The notes: generated from the sequence alone by a model not told the origin. 64,000 nucleotides of DNA from Persicaria tinctoria (GCA_037127255.1 JBANSL010000017.1:66385857-66449856); one strand, 5' to 3'. Shown: positions 34,552-47,544, counted from the stretch's first letter. Numbers and translations are program-made.

Positions 34552-37500
34552 TATGAAGTTGATATATACATATTATATGATTTCCTTATGCATATAACAG
34601 CTGATATCTCAGCTCAGAAATCATATAACAGCTGATATCTCAGCTCACTCTCAGCTCACTATCAGCTCATTTTGCTGAGCTCACCTTTCTGCATTTACAT
34701 TTCATTCCAGCTGCATTTCAATTTGGTTGTAATAAGGAACAACTAGCACTCTTTTGTTTGCTTGTGATCATCCAATCATAGGTGAGGATTCCATGCTATA
34801 TATGCTGGCCTCTCTCTATGTTTTCGTGTAGGGTTTTGGGTAATTGTGAGAGCTGCAAGGTCATCTGGCCGCCTCTGCACATTTGCCATTTCCATATCAA
34901 TGAAACAGTGACTGTGGTTCACTGATTTTAGAACTTTCTTCCTCCTATTTGCCTTATTCACTGCTAATGCAATGTACATTGATCTCCTGATCATATTATT
35001 CACATGGTATCAGAGCTTTAGGCTTACGATCTGAGTATTTCCGCTTCAAAGATCAGGAAGAAAGAAGATGGTTGAACCAAACAACACTGCAAACCCAGTA
35101 GATGGAGATGGAGACAGAGATGTCAATAATCAAGGTAACTTGAATGATCCTTTATTTCTATCAAATTCAGATCATCCGGGGTCTCAACCGGTGGCTGTGA
35201 CCTTTTATGGAACTAATTTTATGACCTGGAGCAGAGGTATTATGATGGCCTTAGGGGCTAAATGTAAACTTGGTTTTATTAATGGGAGTTGTGTGAAGCC
35301 TGTTGAAGAAGGGATAAATCTTCAAAGGTGGATAAGGGCAGACTATATGGTGAGATGTTGGATTTTAAATTCTGTTAACAAAAATATTGCTGAAGGCTTG
35401 ATGTATGTTGAATCCACTAAGCAGCTCTATGATGAAATAGTGGAGATGTACTGCCAGATCAATGCTCCCTTGATATTTCACATTAAGAGGAAACTGAACA
35501 ATGTGAAGCAAGGCAGTATGAGTCTTGCAGATTTATTCAACACTTTTAAGAAGCACTGGGATGAGCTTCAGGTGCTGGAAAGAAGGCTAGAATGCTCATG
35601 TGGAGCTATGAAGAACTGTGGATGCAACCTGGCTAAGTAATTGAATGAGATGGAGGATAGGAACAGACTGATGCAGCTATTGGCTAGTTTGAATGATAGC
35701 TATGATAGGGCCAGAAACTCAATTCTAGCAATGGATCCTTTGCCCATAGTTGGTAAAGGGTATTATATATTACAGCAGGTTGATATGGGATCTGAGGCAT
35801 CAGGAGGAGCTGCTAATGGCATGACTGATGCAAGTGCTTTTGCAGCAAATAAAAATCATTTCTCTGGGCACTTCTCTGGACAGGGAAACGAATCATACAG
35901 TGGTCAAGGAGCTGGAGCTTATTCACAAAGCAATGCATCTTATGGTGCATAGAATCAGAAGAAGGACTGGAAAGAATTGAAGAGGATCAAGCAAACATCC
36001 AAATGCAGTCATTGTGGATGGAAAGGGCACACTTCTGAGCAATGCTTTAAACTGCATGGGGTGCCTGAGTGGTTCAAAGACTTGAAGGAAAGCCATAGAA
36101 ACAACACTACGAGCAAAAGTTCAGCTAATGCAGCAGGTTCTATGAATGGGGCTATGATGAATAGTCCTCTTGAAGAGAGCTCAAGAAACACAGAAGTGCA
36201 GATTGATAATGCTATGGTAAATGCTGTTTATCAGGAAGTCTTAAAGAGGATGAAAGGCAAGGGTCAAGTAGATAATGCTTTTGCCAACTTTGCAGGTAAT
36301 CTGTCTATTCATGCTAGTTCTGTTAACTTGTCCTTACAAGCTAGAGATGAATGGATTGTAGATACAGGGGCTAGTGATCATATGATGCCTATTGATCTTT
36401 TCTCTCAAACCAAAGTCAGACTTTGCAAACCTGTGCTCATAGGTTTACCTGATGGGACTGTGAAAACTGTCACTGAATCTGGAAGGTTGCAGATAACTGA
36501 CACTATTTGGTTGAATGATATATTATTGGTGCCAGATTTCAAGCATAGCTTACTGTTAGTTGGAAGATTATTAGATGACAATGAACTGATAGCTGTGTTT
36601 ACTCGTACATCTTGCTATGTTCAGGACCCTGGAACTAAAGAAGTGATGCTGTCTGGGGAGAGGAAACATGGGCTTTACAAAGTGCTATCAATTGATCAAG
36701 CAAGGAGCTGGGGAGTCAAGAAGCAGTGTCATGTTTTGCCTTCAATATCTTGTAATAAAGCTAGCTGTGATTTAGATGTAACACATGCTAGACTTGGACA
36801 TAGCTCAGTTTCAAAGATGAGACATCTGCAGTTTATGAATCAGGCAGACTTGAATGATTTTCATTGTGATACTTATGCATTGTGCAAGCATCATAGACTT
36901 CCTTTTGAGAGGAATTTAAGTAAGGCAGATAAGCCTTTTGATTTGATTCATATGGATTTATGGGGGCCATATAAGAGTGTCACTTATAATGGTTTTCAAT
37001 ATTTTCTTACTGTCCTAGATGATTGCTCTAGGATTACCTGGACCTTCTTGCTCAAAAATAAAATGCAGGTGTACAGAATTATGACAGATTTTTTAGCATA
37101 TGTGAGTAATCAGTTTGAATGCTGTGTGAAATGCATAAGAACTGATAATGGCACTGAATTCACATCAAGGCAGTGTCAAGAGCTGTTTACTGAGAAAGGG
37201 ATTGTCCATGAGAAGACAGTGCCTTATACTCCCCAACAGAATGGGAGAGTAGAGAGAAAACATAGACATCTTGTGGAGACTGCTAGAAGTATGAGATTAC
37301 ATGCAGGATTGCCAATTAAATTTTGGGGAGAATGTATTTTATCTGCAACTTATGTGATCAAAAAGCTGCCCACTGAAACTCTGAGATGGAAATCACCTTA
37401 TGAGGTGTTGTTTGGAAAGCCTGCTTCCTATGATGAGTTGAAGGTACCTGGTTGCTTATGCTATGCTTCAGTAAATCAACCAGGGAAAGATAAAATGTCT

Positions 37501-40047
37501 GCTAAGGCAAGGAGATGTATCTTCCTTAGCTACCCTCATGGCCAGAAGGCCTATAAGGTGTGGGATTTAGATTCTAAATTCACATTCATTAGCAGAGATG
37601 TGACATTTCAAGAGAAAAGGTTTCCTTTTAAGGAGCTAAAGGAGCCAATGCAAATGGCTTCAGGCCAAGAGCATCATACATTGCCTCTTGTGAACCCTGC
37701 CACAAATGCTGAACCCCAAACACAATACCATAACCCTCCTAACAAACATACTGCCAACCCCATACCCAGCTTCATTGATGAAGTTGTGCCTAATACTTCT
37801 TCCTCATCTTCCTCTCATAGCCCTCCTTCCCAAACACAAATCCATAATCCTATACAAACACAACCCAATGTCAGTTTCTTAGATGATCCTACTGAGTTCC
37901 CACCCCTAAAAAGATCATCTAGAGTCATTAATCCACCAAGGCACCTGCAGGATTTTGTCTATCAAAACAGAAGGAGTAATTCTTCTCAATCCCAAAGCTT
38001 TCTTGTCACTTGTCTTGACAAAAATCATGACAAAGATCCTGCATTCATACCATCCTTTGCTCTCATGGCTAGCCTACATGAACCTGTGCATTACATACAT
38101 GCTGTAACAGAAGATCATTGGGTAAAAGCAATGAAAACTGAAATTGAAGCCCTTGAAGCAAACAGAACATGGGAGATGGTGGATCTGCCTCCTGGAAAGA
38201 AAGCTATAGGAAGTAAATGGGTGTATAAGATCAAGTACAGACCTGATGGATCTGTAGAAAGATTCAAAGCCAGATTGGTTGCAAAGGGATATAACCAAAT
38301 AAAAGGGAAGGATTATAAACATACATTCTCTCCAGTTGCAAAGTTTAGCACAGTTAGATTGTTGTTGGCACTGGCAACAATAAAAAATTGGCCATTGCAT
38401 CAACTTGATGTGAATAATGCCTTCTTACATGGGCATTTGGAAGAAGAAGTATTCATGCAGCCACCTGAAGGGTATGCTTTGTCAAAGCCAAATCAGGTTT
38501 GTAAACTTAGAAAATCTATCTATGGGCTCAAACAAGCTTCTAGGCAATGGAATGCTGAGCTTTATAGATTTCTTATGAATTTGGGATATGAGCAATGCCT
38601 TGGGGATTACTCTCTATTTGTGAAGAAAGTGGGAGCTGGAATTGTGACAGCTCTTGTATATGTTGATGACCTCCTTCTGACTAGTGATGATGAGGACTGT
38701 ATACAGCAAACTAAAATGGCTCTACATCATGCATTCACTATCAAAGATCTGGGATATGCCAGATATTTCTTAGGCTTGGAAATCTCCAGAAATGGTTCAG
38801 ACACTCACCTCCATCAAAGGAAGTACATAGTTGATATATTATCTGATTATAACATGCTTGATTGCAAACCTGCTACTTTCCCTCTTCCTAGAGGCTTGAA
38901 GTTATCTATTGATGTAGGAGAGATATTGCCTGATCCTGAAGTTTACAGAAGGCTGATAGGGAGATTGCTATTTCTCAATCTCACTAGACCTGATATTACT
39001 TATGCTGTTCAGAATCTCGGTCGGTTTATGACAGAACCAAGACACCCTCATTATGAAGCTGCCCTGCATGTAGTAAGATACTTAAAAGGCACTCTGGCTG
39101 TAGGCCTTTTCTATCCTGCATCCTCTCCAATATCTCTTGCAACTTATTGTGATGCAGATTGGGGCACTTGTCAATTTAGTGCTAAGTCCTTGACTGGATA
39201 TTGTGTATTCTTGGGTAATTGCCTTGTTTCATGGAAAACAAAGAAGCAAAACCCTGTTTCCAAATCTTCTGCTGAAGCTGAGTACAGAAGCATGTCAACC
39301 ACCACAAGTGAGTTGATTTGGGTAGAAGGCATATTGCAAGCATTGTCAGTCCTTGTGCCACAGCCTATACCTCTATACTATGATAGCAGATCTGCAATCC
39401 ATATAGCTGAGAATCCAGTTTTCCATGAAAGAACTAAGCATCTGAAGATAGATTGCCACTTCATACGCCAGTATCTCATCGCTGGCTTTATTCATCCACA
39501 ACATGTCAAGACGGGAGTTCAACTTGCAGACATTTTGACTAAACCTTTGGATGAAAAGCAACACTTATTCTTTGCTCTCAAGTTGGGTCTTGTAGGATTC
39601 TCAACAAGCCCAACTTGAGGGGGGATATGAAGTTGATATATACATATTATATGATTTCCTTATGCATATAACAGCTGATATCTCAGCTCACTCTCAGCTC
39701 ACTATCAGCTCATTTTGCTGAGCTCACCTTTCTGCATTTACATTTCATTCCAGCTGCATTTCAATTTGGTTGTAATAAGGGACAGCTAGCACTCTTTTGT
39801 TTGCTTGTGATCATCCAATCATAGGTGAGGATTCCATGCTATATATGCTGGCCTCTCTCTATGTTTCTGTGTAGGGTTTTGGGTAATTGTGAGAGCTGCA
39901 AGGTCATCTGGCCGCCTCTGCACATTTGCCATTTCCATATCAATGAAACAGTGACTGTGGTTCACTGATTTTAGAACTTTCTTCCTCTTATTTGCCTTAT
40001 TCACTGCTAATGCAGTGTACATTGATCTTCTGATCATATTATTCACA
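34552..40047 (+). mobile_element. nearly complete Ty1/copia LTR retrotransposon
   Basis: LTRs lie at 34552-35004 and 39626-40047. They differ by about half a dozen substitutions and by a roughly 31-bp internal duplication in the left copy (AGCTGATATCTCAGCTCA repeated). TSD CGATT is at 34547-34551 and 40048-40052. With that TSD the LTR starts TATGAAG and ends TTCACA, so the termini are TA...CA rather than TG...CA. PBS TGGTATCAGAGC is at 35005-35016 and the polypurine tract TTGAGGGGGGA is just before 39626. It separated LRR gene B from the following XYL1 fragment. Confidence 0.93.
35068..39618 (+). pseudogene. copia gag-pol polyprotein with two in-frame stops
   Basis: One reading frame runs from ATG 35068 to TGA 39616-39618, broken only by TAA at 35638-35640 and TAG at 35950-35952. 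Order: gag; zinc knuckle CSHCGWKGHTSEQC (about 36004-36045); protease WIVDTGASDHM (about 36352); integrase (HARLGH, IRTDNGTEF, RVERKHRHL); reverse transcriptase (FLLKNK to YVDDLLLTSDD, codons at 38658); RNase H (CDADWG, SKSSAEAEYRSM). The integrase zinc-finger second half reads CDTYALCKHH; a Cys where Tyr stands would be more usual. In the Ty1/copia order, integrase precedes reverse transcriptase. Both stops are in gag, so this copy probably cannot move by itself. Confidence 0.92.
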
Positions 40048-40135
40048 CGATTGTATGCGGAGTTTGGGGATCTATTGCAGGAGGACTGGTCCTTGACTAC
40101 GTGACTTCTACAATTCGTTGATTCGAACTGTAGAA

Positions 40136-40690
40136 GTCAAAGGGGCAATATGTAACGCTGGATGCTCTGCTGCATTATGTCAATGTTCATCTCTACGAAA
40201 ACACGATTATCCCGATGCAACAAGGCGGAATGGCCGGTGTCCAAAGAAGCGAGGATGACTCCTTATAGCCTCGTCGATCGTGACCTTCCCTTCGAATGGC
40301 GGGAAGGGGGAGGTGAAGTGGAGCCTCTTTGTGGACGACGATGAGCTCCCTGAGATGACACTCGGGGGTGGCTCAGCCACTTATGTCCACTTCCATGCGA
40401 CGGTTAGCGACGGCAATGTGGTGAAGGTGTGGTCGGAGGTCCAAGAGGGCGAGTTCGCCTCGAGCAAGGGTTGGATAGTTCAGAACGTGCCCATTATGGG
40501 TCTCATCGGAAAGGCAGGGCCCATAGAACTTAAGATTGATGGCAGCGATGTGACGGCCACCTCAAGCGTGGTGACGAGTGCGTGGGATCAAAAGTTCGTC
40601 TCGGGAGATGCGACGAAGAGTGTCGCAGTTCATGTTAGCGGGTTGTCGCTGCCTATAGGGAAGAACTTTGCAGTGTCATGGAAGATGTGA
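40136..40690 (+). pseudogene. 3' fragment of XYL1, copy 2
   Basis: Matches XYL1 from about 3918 to the stop at 4465 and on into the 3' flank. Two four-base insertions (near 40233 and 40274) shift the frame. From 40280 on, the C-terminal 136 residues are open and end in VSWKM. It lacks the whole catalytic domain, so no enzyme is possible. Confidence 0.9.
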
Positions 40691-41340
40691 ATGGGAGAGA
40701 TGCATTTTAGTGAATCTCTGTTTTTGGAACAACTAATTTTTGTATGAGCAATTGCAATAGGTGGTGCTATAAATCTAATTTCTAATTTTTGTCATGAAAT
40801 AGAGTTCATATGAAGGAACAGATCGGTGCTTGTGATTAGTTTTAACTCTCCATAGATCAGTCCAAGTTCTATTAATGTTTACTTAATTTATTAGTATTTG
40901 TATGGAACTTGTGAAAAATATATATGAACTCACAATCTTAGAATTAAGATGCGCATAGCTGAATTTATGAGTAGTTTTTATGTGTTTATGTCAATTATTA
41001 TTTTCGTCTTTGTGAGCTCCACGGACTCGTCGCCTTTTGGCACTTGTTGGGCATAGGCCCAGGTTGGCTTTTGATGGTCGATTTCGTATCCTTAGGGCTG
41101 TTTCGAACAGGCCGGTTTCTGGGGTGGTGACTTGTTATTGTATCCATGTTCGGTCCCTATTGAATGGCTTTGTTTGTTATGGTTGTTATGGTTCAGACCT
41201 CATCCAATTAGCTATACTACTAGCAATAGTACGTGTGTCCCTTTCGCCACAACCTAGCATTAATGCTTGTATGCACTGCAATGAGTGTAGCTGGGCGCTG
41301 TTTGGGCTTCGTCAGATGGCTCCGACTATATATTGTCTAT
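40691..41340. other. 3' flank of the XYL1 fragment and unclassified sequence
   Basis: The first about 140 bases match the flank of the other XYL1 fragment (46555-46700). After about 40990 the sequence is GC-richer and unlike the array. No gene recognised. Confidence 0.45.
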
Positions 41341-41349
41341 GCAAGCAGG

Positions 41350-41785
41350 CAGGTTGCTAAGCGCCTACAGGGGACTCATCACTCCATTGCTCTTCATCTA
41401 TCATCCTCATCTACCACTTCAATTTCAGGATTTTCAGATTCGGATTGGGCAACAGATACTACTGACAGGAGATCCATTAATGCCGCCTAGCCTACTGTAT
41501 ATACTAGCTGCTACAACATGCGAGATCATATGGGTCCAGTCTCTCCTAGGCTGATCTTGGTGTGTTTCTGAGTGCCTCACACATACTTTGGTGCGATAAT
41601 CTCAACACCACTTACTTGACTGCCAACCCGGTATTTCATCAACGGACTAAGCATATGCATATTCCTCTTGACTATCACTTTGTTCGTGAGATTGCCTTCA
41701 ACTCCACCAGGGACCAGATAGCTGATGCATTAACCAAACCCATTAGTGCGCCTCGTTTTGATCTGCTGCGCTCCAAACTGTAGCT
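41350..41785 (+). pseudogene. decayed copia RNase H fragment
   Basis: Recognisable pieces in shifting frames: GFSDSDWATDTTDRRSI, then LWCDNLNTTYLTANPVFHQR, TKHMHIPLDYHFVRE and QIADALTKPISAPRFD. It ends near a G-rich tract that may be the old polypurine tract. It lies in what was the spacer of the duplicated unit. Confidence 0.8.
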
Positions 41786-42501
41786 CACCTCGGCTTGGAT
41801 CGAGGGGCCGGTATATATGAAAGCGTATGGGCCAAAACATTTTGCCACACATTGAACACTATAGCCCATTATTATATTTCATACAATCTCAGCCCATTGT
41901 ACATCGATGATGACATCTTGCTCCACTGAATTCAAGTGAGTGGATACAAAAACAGATGCTTTACAAACCTTATCTCCTTCACTGGGATTCCATGTCCTTG
42001 TGCTCATCTACTACCCATTTTGCCAGTACCACTCAACTTTCAACTCCTAAAGTTTCCTCTTTGATTGCCTCCAATTTCTTCAACTTTTAGGTACTCTCTC
42101 CCCCTCTCTGCTCGGTTGATTTGTTTAATTAACTGCCTTGCTTTTGTTTAAACTAATTGCATGATTGCCGTTGTAATTTGTTAACTAGTCCTTTATGCAA
42201 TGTTGATTCAACCCAATCAAATGACAATTTCTTCTGGGATCCATATTTCTGTGTTGAGAATTTGAAGGTTCATCCCACATGTTATATCCGTAAATTAAGA
42301 ACGCAAATTGTCGATTGATATTGAAATAAACGCAATTAATTAAACAGCTGTAGCTGTTGGCGCGGCGGTGCTTCAATTAGGTCTCGGTGGTTGAATATGA
42401 AGGGTCTTTTGGAAACACATTAATTCCTCATCTCTTCCAAGGAGTAGAAAACAATTGATGCTTGCTGACTTGAATGAAAATGTGATTCATAATTTGAGTG
42501 A
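41786..42501 (+). other. upstream region of LRR gene C
   Basis: From about 42040 on, closely similar to the region upstream of LRR gene A (4560-4913), including AAGGGTCTTTTGG and the bases around the ATG. Probably promoter and leader. The earlier part may include remains of the copia LTR. Confidence 0.5.
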
Positions 42502-45500
42502 ATGGTGATGTATGTACAGACTATCGATCGAATTGAAGACACGATGAGTGAGATTTATAGCCGTGAAACTTCATCAGCATCTGATTTTGGAGGTGGAGGA
42601 TATGATCAGTCATTGGCACCGACAGATTTATTGGCTGATGCGTGGAGCTATAAAGTCAATATGTCTAACTGCTATAAGCACCAGCAGAACTTGTTCAACA
42701 GGTGTAAAGACGGAATGATCCATCGTGATGTCCTGATATCCTTCTGGATGATATCTGGATATCTAAGCCCAGCTGAATCCGTCAATGAAGTCTATAAGAA
42801 GGGGAGTCGTCTCTTAAGGGACTTGATTCAGGGTGGGTTGCTGAAGTCCTTAGATGAAGACCCCGATATGATTGAGCTTGCAGGGTCAATATGCACACAT
42901 GGATTCACTCCTTGTGATGAAGCAAGTGTTGGATTCATTGAAATGGTGAACGTGGATAAAGTAGAGGAAGTGATGCTCACAGATGGAATGACTAAGAAGC
43001 GAAACAGTTCACCCCACGGGAACTATCTATGCAGGCAAGTGTTTCAGTCTCAGAGAGGGCTTAAATACATAGCTCACTTTAATCCCACTTCTAACTCTCT
43101 CAATCCTCTGCTTGAATCTGTCAAGAACCCCTCTGTGTTGATGCTTCGAGGTTTTGATGATCATCTCTTTCCATTGAGAGCCTTCACTTTCGAAAACTTC
43201 AAAACCTTGACTGTTCTTGAGATCTCTGGTTCGAACATTCTTCCCTTATATCCTACTATATCTGAACTCACTCAGCTCCGATACCTCTATTTATCCGATC
43301 CTCGAATCAAGAGGTTACCATACGAACTATTTTCCAAGCTTGTAGAGCTCCGTTGGCTTATTCTTAGAGGGTGTTCTCTCTTAGATTTCAATCTCAATCT
43401 TGGTCATCTGAAAAATCTTGAGGTACTTGATCTTTCTAATACATCCACCAATAAATACAGGAATCTTAAGTTACGAAAACCCACTCATGTTTTTCTGAGA
43501 GATTCTGTTTTAAGATTTCATAAGTTTTTCTTTGGCATCAATGAACAAAGAACAATCTCCAAGGCTGTTGAATTTCATATCATTTATGATGTCGAGCATA
43601 CAGGCTTTGACCGTTTCATCTATGAATTTGAAAGGATTGATGATTTCATTTCGAAAATCCAAACGAGCTCTACTAGGCAGTTTGAAATGCTACATGCTAT
43701 TGAGTACATACGTGAAAACATCGATAGACTCAAGGGTTCCCACAATAGCAAGAGTAGCGACGAGCTTCTGCATGAGCTTGTGGATGTTGCAACTGGAAAT
43801 CATCTCTCAACTGATGACTTTAAAGATGATTCCCAAAACCTCAAGCAACTCTTGCGACTACTTGTCAGACTGAAGATCTTGTTCCCTACTACACAGATGA
43901 ATGACCGGGAGGTTTCAAAAACTACACAAAAGAATAAGCAGCCGTTGTTTATAAAGAGTAAACAAAATGTTGTTGAACCTGATGGTGAGATTGCTAACCT
44001 TCAACCCACCTACCAAATCCTGTCTAGACCCCAGAAGAATTGTTTGTTGTGCTTTTCAGCTTTTCCCTGTAATGAAGAAGAACGGGAGAAGAACACTAAA
44101 GTCTTAAAGAAGAGTTTAGTGATCAAGAAAAGCATCTTAATCTACTGGTGGGTTTCTGAGGGATTTCTGGAAGCAAATAATTTTCAGGATAGTGGAAAAC
44201 AGATGGTGGAAGACCTCATAGAAAAGGGTTTTATTGAGCCTGTGATAAAGGAAAGTCGAAAATCAGCAAGTTTTCGAATGCACCATCATGTTCACTCTTT
44301 TGTCACCGCACAAGCAAAGAGTGAAAGTTTCTTTGATTTCAGCAGGGAGAAGAGCAAATGGCTTGGTCCGTATGTCACTCGCTCAAAGAAGGATTGTCAT
44401 CAGAAAACCCAAGACAACTTTCCAGCATGTGCCAAGCTATGGGCAAACCATAAGAATTCTCCAAGGGAGTTGGAAAGTTTGAGAAATGTGTTGACGTTGT
44501 TCAATGCCAATGGGTCCGTGATTGATATCAAACCTGAATGGTTCTCGAAAATGGAGCAGTTATCAACACTTTCTCTTGGGTGTTGGGGTTGTTCTCAAAA
44601 TGCAAAGAACATTGAGATTGTGGATCAGAAGTTCTTAGAGGAATTGAAGAGCATGAAGAAATTGAGGTTGATCAGCCTACAGGGGTTGATGAATATCATG
44701 AAGCTTCCAGAGTCGATCTGTAAGCTTAGGAACCTCATAGTACTGGATCTAAGAGAGTGTGGTTACTTGGAGGAACTTCCTACGGGCATCGGATCGCTCA
44801 AGAATCTAATCCATTTGGATTTAACCGATTGTGTCGTCCTAAATAAGATACCAAAAGGGATCAGCTTGCTTTCGAAACTTGAGGTGCTTAGGGGGTTCAA
44901 GATCACTGAGTCTCTGCAAGAAAAGACAATGACCGGGTGTTTGAGTGCGATCCATGACAAGGACAATGAGGTGTGTACCCTTAGAGATTTGTCCAATTTG
45001 GAGAAGCTCTACAAATTAAGCCTTGTTGTGAAGATAAAAGAGTTCCCCAGCAAGGGAGATCTAGAGGTACTCACGGGAATGAAGTGTCTTCGCAAGTTGA
45101 AGATCCTATGGGAAATTAAAGAGAGTATTGATTCCAACAATGCTAGTGGAAGTAACAATAGCACTCAACAACATTTCAGCATGCATTTAGATAATGACTG
45201 GTACGTTATATCGTAATTTAATGTTACAAGTTATTATGTTAATTTATGAGGTGACAAATGATCGATCGTGTTGATAATTATGTTAACAAAGCTTATTCAA
45301 TGGGCATCCAAACAGGGAGTTAGAGAAACTAGAGTTGTGGTGTATCCCCTACAAATTTCCACTGCTTTGGTTGTTTTCAGTGAAACTTGAGAAGTTCTAC
45401 ATCGTGGGAGGAGACCTTATTGACTTACGTCGAATGAAAGGGGAGGGTCCCAAGACTTTGCGTTTGAAGCATTTGCAAAAGATGAGAGATATAGGCCACA

Positions 45501-45646
45501 ATTATTTGAGATTACGGTTCGACGGACTAATATACATGGAGATTAAAGAATGTTCATTTTGCAGCAATTCAATTTGGTGGAATGATGGGGAATGCATTTG
45601 GGATCTGCCTCGGGATTCTTTTCCAGGAGTATTCTTTATCGACTAA
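42502..45646 (+). CDS. LRR gene C: intact NLR-like winged-helix/LRR protein without NB-ARC
   Basis: Exons 42502-45200 and 45316-45646 (intron 45201-45315, GT/AG; TGG spans the junction) give 1009 residues. Blocks in order: a winged-helix-like segment (about 67-122, HRDVLISFWMISGYL), a short LRR run (about 200-315), a helical linker (about 345-480), a second winged-helix segment (about 507-600, KNCLLCFSAFP ... YWWVSEGFLEANN ... DLIEKGFIEP), then LRRs from about 678 to the end. There is no P-loop or MHD-type NB-ARC motif. Compared with gene A about 1 kb of the first LRR block is missing at 43446-43543, in frame. NLR winged-helix and LRR parts act in intracellular immune receptors; what a protein with only these parts does is unknown. 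It is the only unbroken member of the array. Confidence 0.82.
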
Positions 45647-46105
45647 GACCGCAACATTCCCAAGCAAACCAGTGATCGACCTTGTTGTTGGGCTACTCCC
45701 TCCGAATATGTCATGAATGTAGAACTCAATGACAGGTGCTTCGCCCCCTTTTGCAGCCGCTGCCCTGGCTCCTATGCCTGCTGCTGCGCCACTGCTTGAC
45801 TTGTTACTTCTAAAATACATTCTACATTATTAATGTATATGGATTATTTATTGATTCTTTTAGCACTTGTTAGTTGTTACTCAGGATTGTTAGCACTTGT
45901 TTGTTGTGTCAATTGTGTTCTTTGTGCATCTAACTGATTCCAAGTTGAGTTTGAAGCAGTATATATACTCTTATTTTTTATATGACATATGACTTTAGAT
46001 ATGATTCATTTCATTTTTTTAAAATATTTTGGTATAATATAATGGTTTAATTAAGAAACTGGCTAACTAGGTAGAATTCATTTGCGTGTCTTAAAATACA
46101 TAGAA
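45647..46105. other. spacer after LRR gene C
   Basis: AT-rich from about 45830; no gene seen. Confidence 0.45.
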
Positions 46106-46112
46106 TTCATTT

Positions 46113-46554
46113 GTGACACCGATGGCTCCTTATAGCCTCATCGTGACCTTCCCTTCGAATGGCGGGAAGGGGGAGGTGAAGGGGAGCCTCTTCGCGGACG
46201 ACGATGAGCTCCCTGAGATGAAAATCGAGGGTGGCTCTGCCACCTATATCGACTTCCATGCGACGGTTGGCGACGGCAATGTGGTGAAGGTGTGGTCGGA
46301 GGTCCAAGAGGGCGAGTTCGCCTCGAGCAAGGGTTGGATAGTTAAGAACGTGACCGTTATGGGTCTCGTCGGAAAGGCAGGGCCCTTCGAACTTAAGATC
46401 GATGGCAACGATGTGACGGGCACCTCGAGCACGGCAATAAGTGCGTGGGGATCAAAAGTTCGTCGAGGGAGATACGACGAAGAGTGTCGCGGTGCATGTT
46501 AGCGGGTTATCACTACCTCTAGGGAAGAACTTTGATGTGTCATGGAAGATGTGA
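46113..46554 (+). pseudogene. 3' fragment of XYL1, copy 3
   Basis: Matches XYL1 from about 4033 ([16 protein letters not shown]) to the stop. One extra G near 46450 (GCGTGGGGATC against GCGTGGGATC) shifts the frame before the C-terminal 35 residues. It keeps the 3' flank seen after copy 2. Confidence 0.9.
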
Positions 46555-46940
46555 ATGGGAGAGATGCACTAATTTTAGTGAATCTCTGTTTTTGGAACAA
46601 CTAATTTTTGTATGAGAAATTGCAATAGGTGGTGCTATAAATCTAATTTCTAGTTTTTGTCATGAAACTTGTGAACATATATATGTGAACTCTCCATAGA
46701 TCAATCCAAGCTATATTAATGATTACTTTATTAGTATTTATGTGGAACTTGTGAACATATATATGTGAACTTACAATCTTGGAATTGAGATTACCATAAC
46801 ATAATATATAAATCAACAGTCATCTCGAGTCATCTCGAACCAGTTATGAAAAATCAATTTTTTTAAATTGAATAAATCTGTGGAACCTAGCAAGAGGCGT
46901 GGTGACAAGCTGTCGGATGACTCTGCGTCATCTCGAATAG
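46555..46940. other. XYL1 3' flank and junction to the last LRR scrap
   Basis: The first 150 bases match the flank of XYL1 copy 2. No gene. Confidence 0.45.
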
Positions 46941-47143
46941 GGTGTCCCAAGATTTTGCGTTTGAAGTATTTGCAGAAAATGAGAGATGTGGACCCGGTTG
47001 ATTTGGAAGTAGCTTTCAAAAGACTAACGTACATGGAGATTAAGGAATGTTCATTTTGCAGCAATTCATTTTGGTGGAATAATGGAGAATGCATTTGGGA
47101 TCTGCCGAAGGATTCCTATCCAAGAGTATTCTTTCGTTGGTAG
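46941..47143 (+). pseudogene. LRR gene D: last-exon fragment only
   Basis: Open frame ending ...YMEIKECSFCSNSFWWNNGE, then CIWDLPKDSYPRVFFRW and a stop at 47141-47143. It equals the last about 65 codons of genes A-C. Its 3' flank matches that of gene A (8965-9330), so it was the end of a complete unit that lost everything upstream. Confidence 0.85.
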
Positions 47144-47544
47144 TTTTTTATAGACCTCAAGATCATCCCCAAGCCTAAGGTTGGGTTCATTTAATCATTT
47201 GAAAGTAGATTTCGATAATGACGTTGATGTACGGTTGTGTTTGGATTCCAATGCAATGTAATTATAATGCACTACTTAAATGTTTGTTTAACACAATTCA
47301 AACTCTATGGCCCTGATATCCCTTTCTTGAGACTCTCTATGTCAAGTAAGTAAATAATTTTGATGAAAATGGAGGTACTTGAGAGTTGAGAGATTCAATG
47401 TAATTGTGTGATCTTTACGGTCATTTTGATGCAATTTGTTGATTGTTGATCATGAGTTTATCTGCAAAGATAAGAAATTAATTTATTTGTTCTAACGAGG
47501 CTAAAATCTTAGGGGTTCTACTTAAACGTTATTATTAGGTCTTA

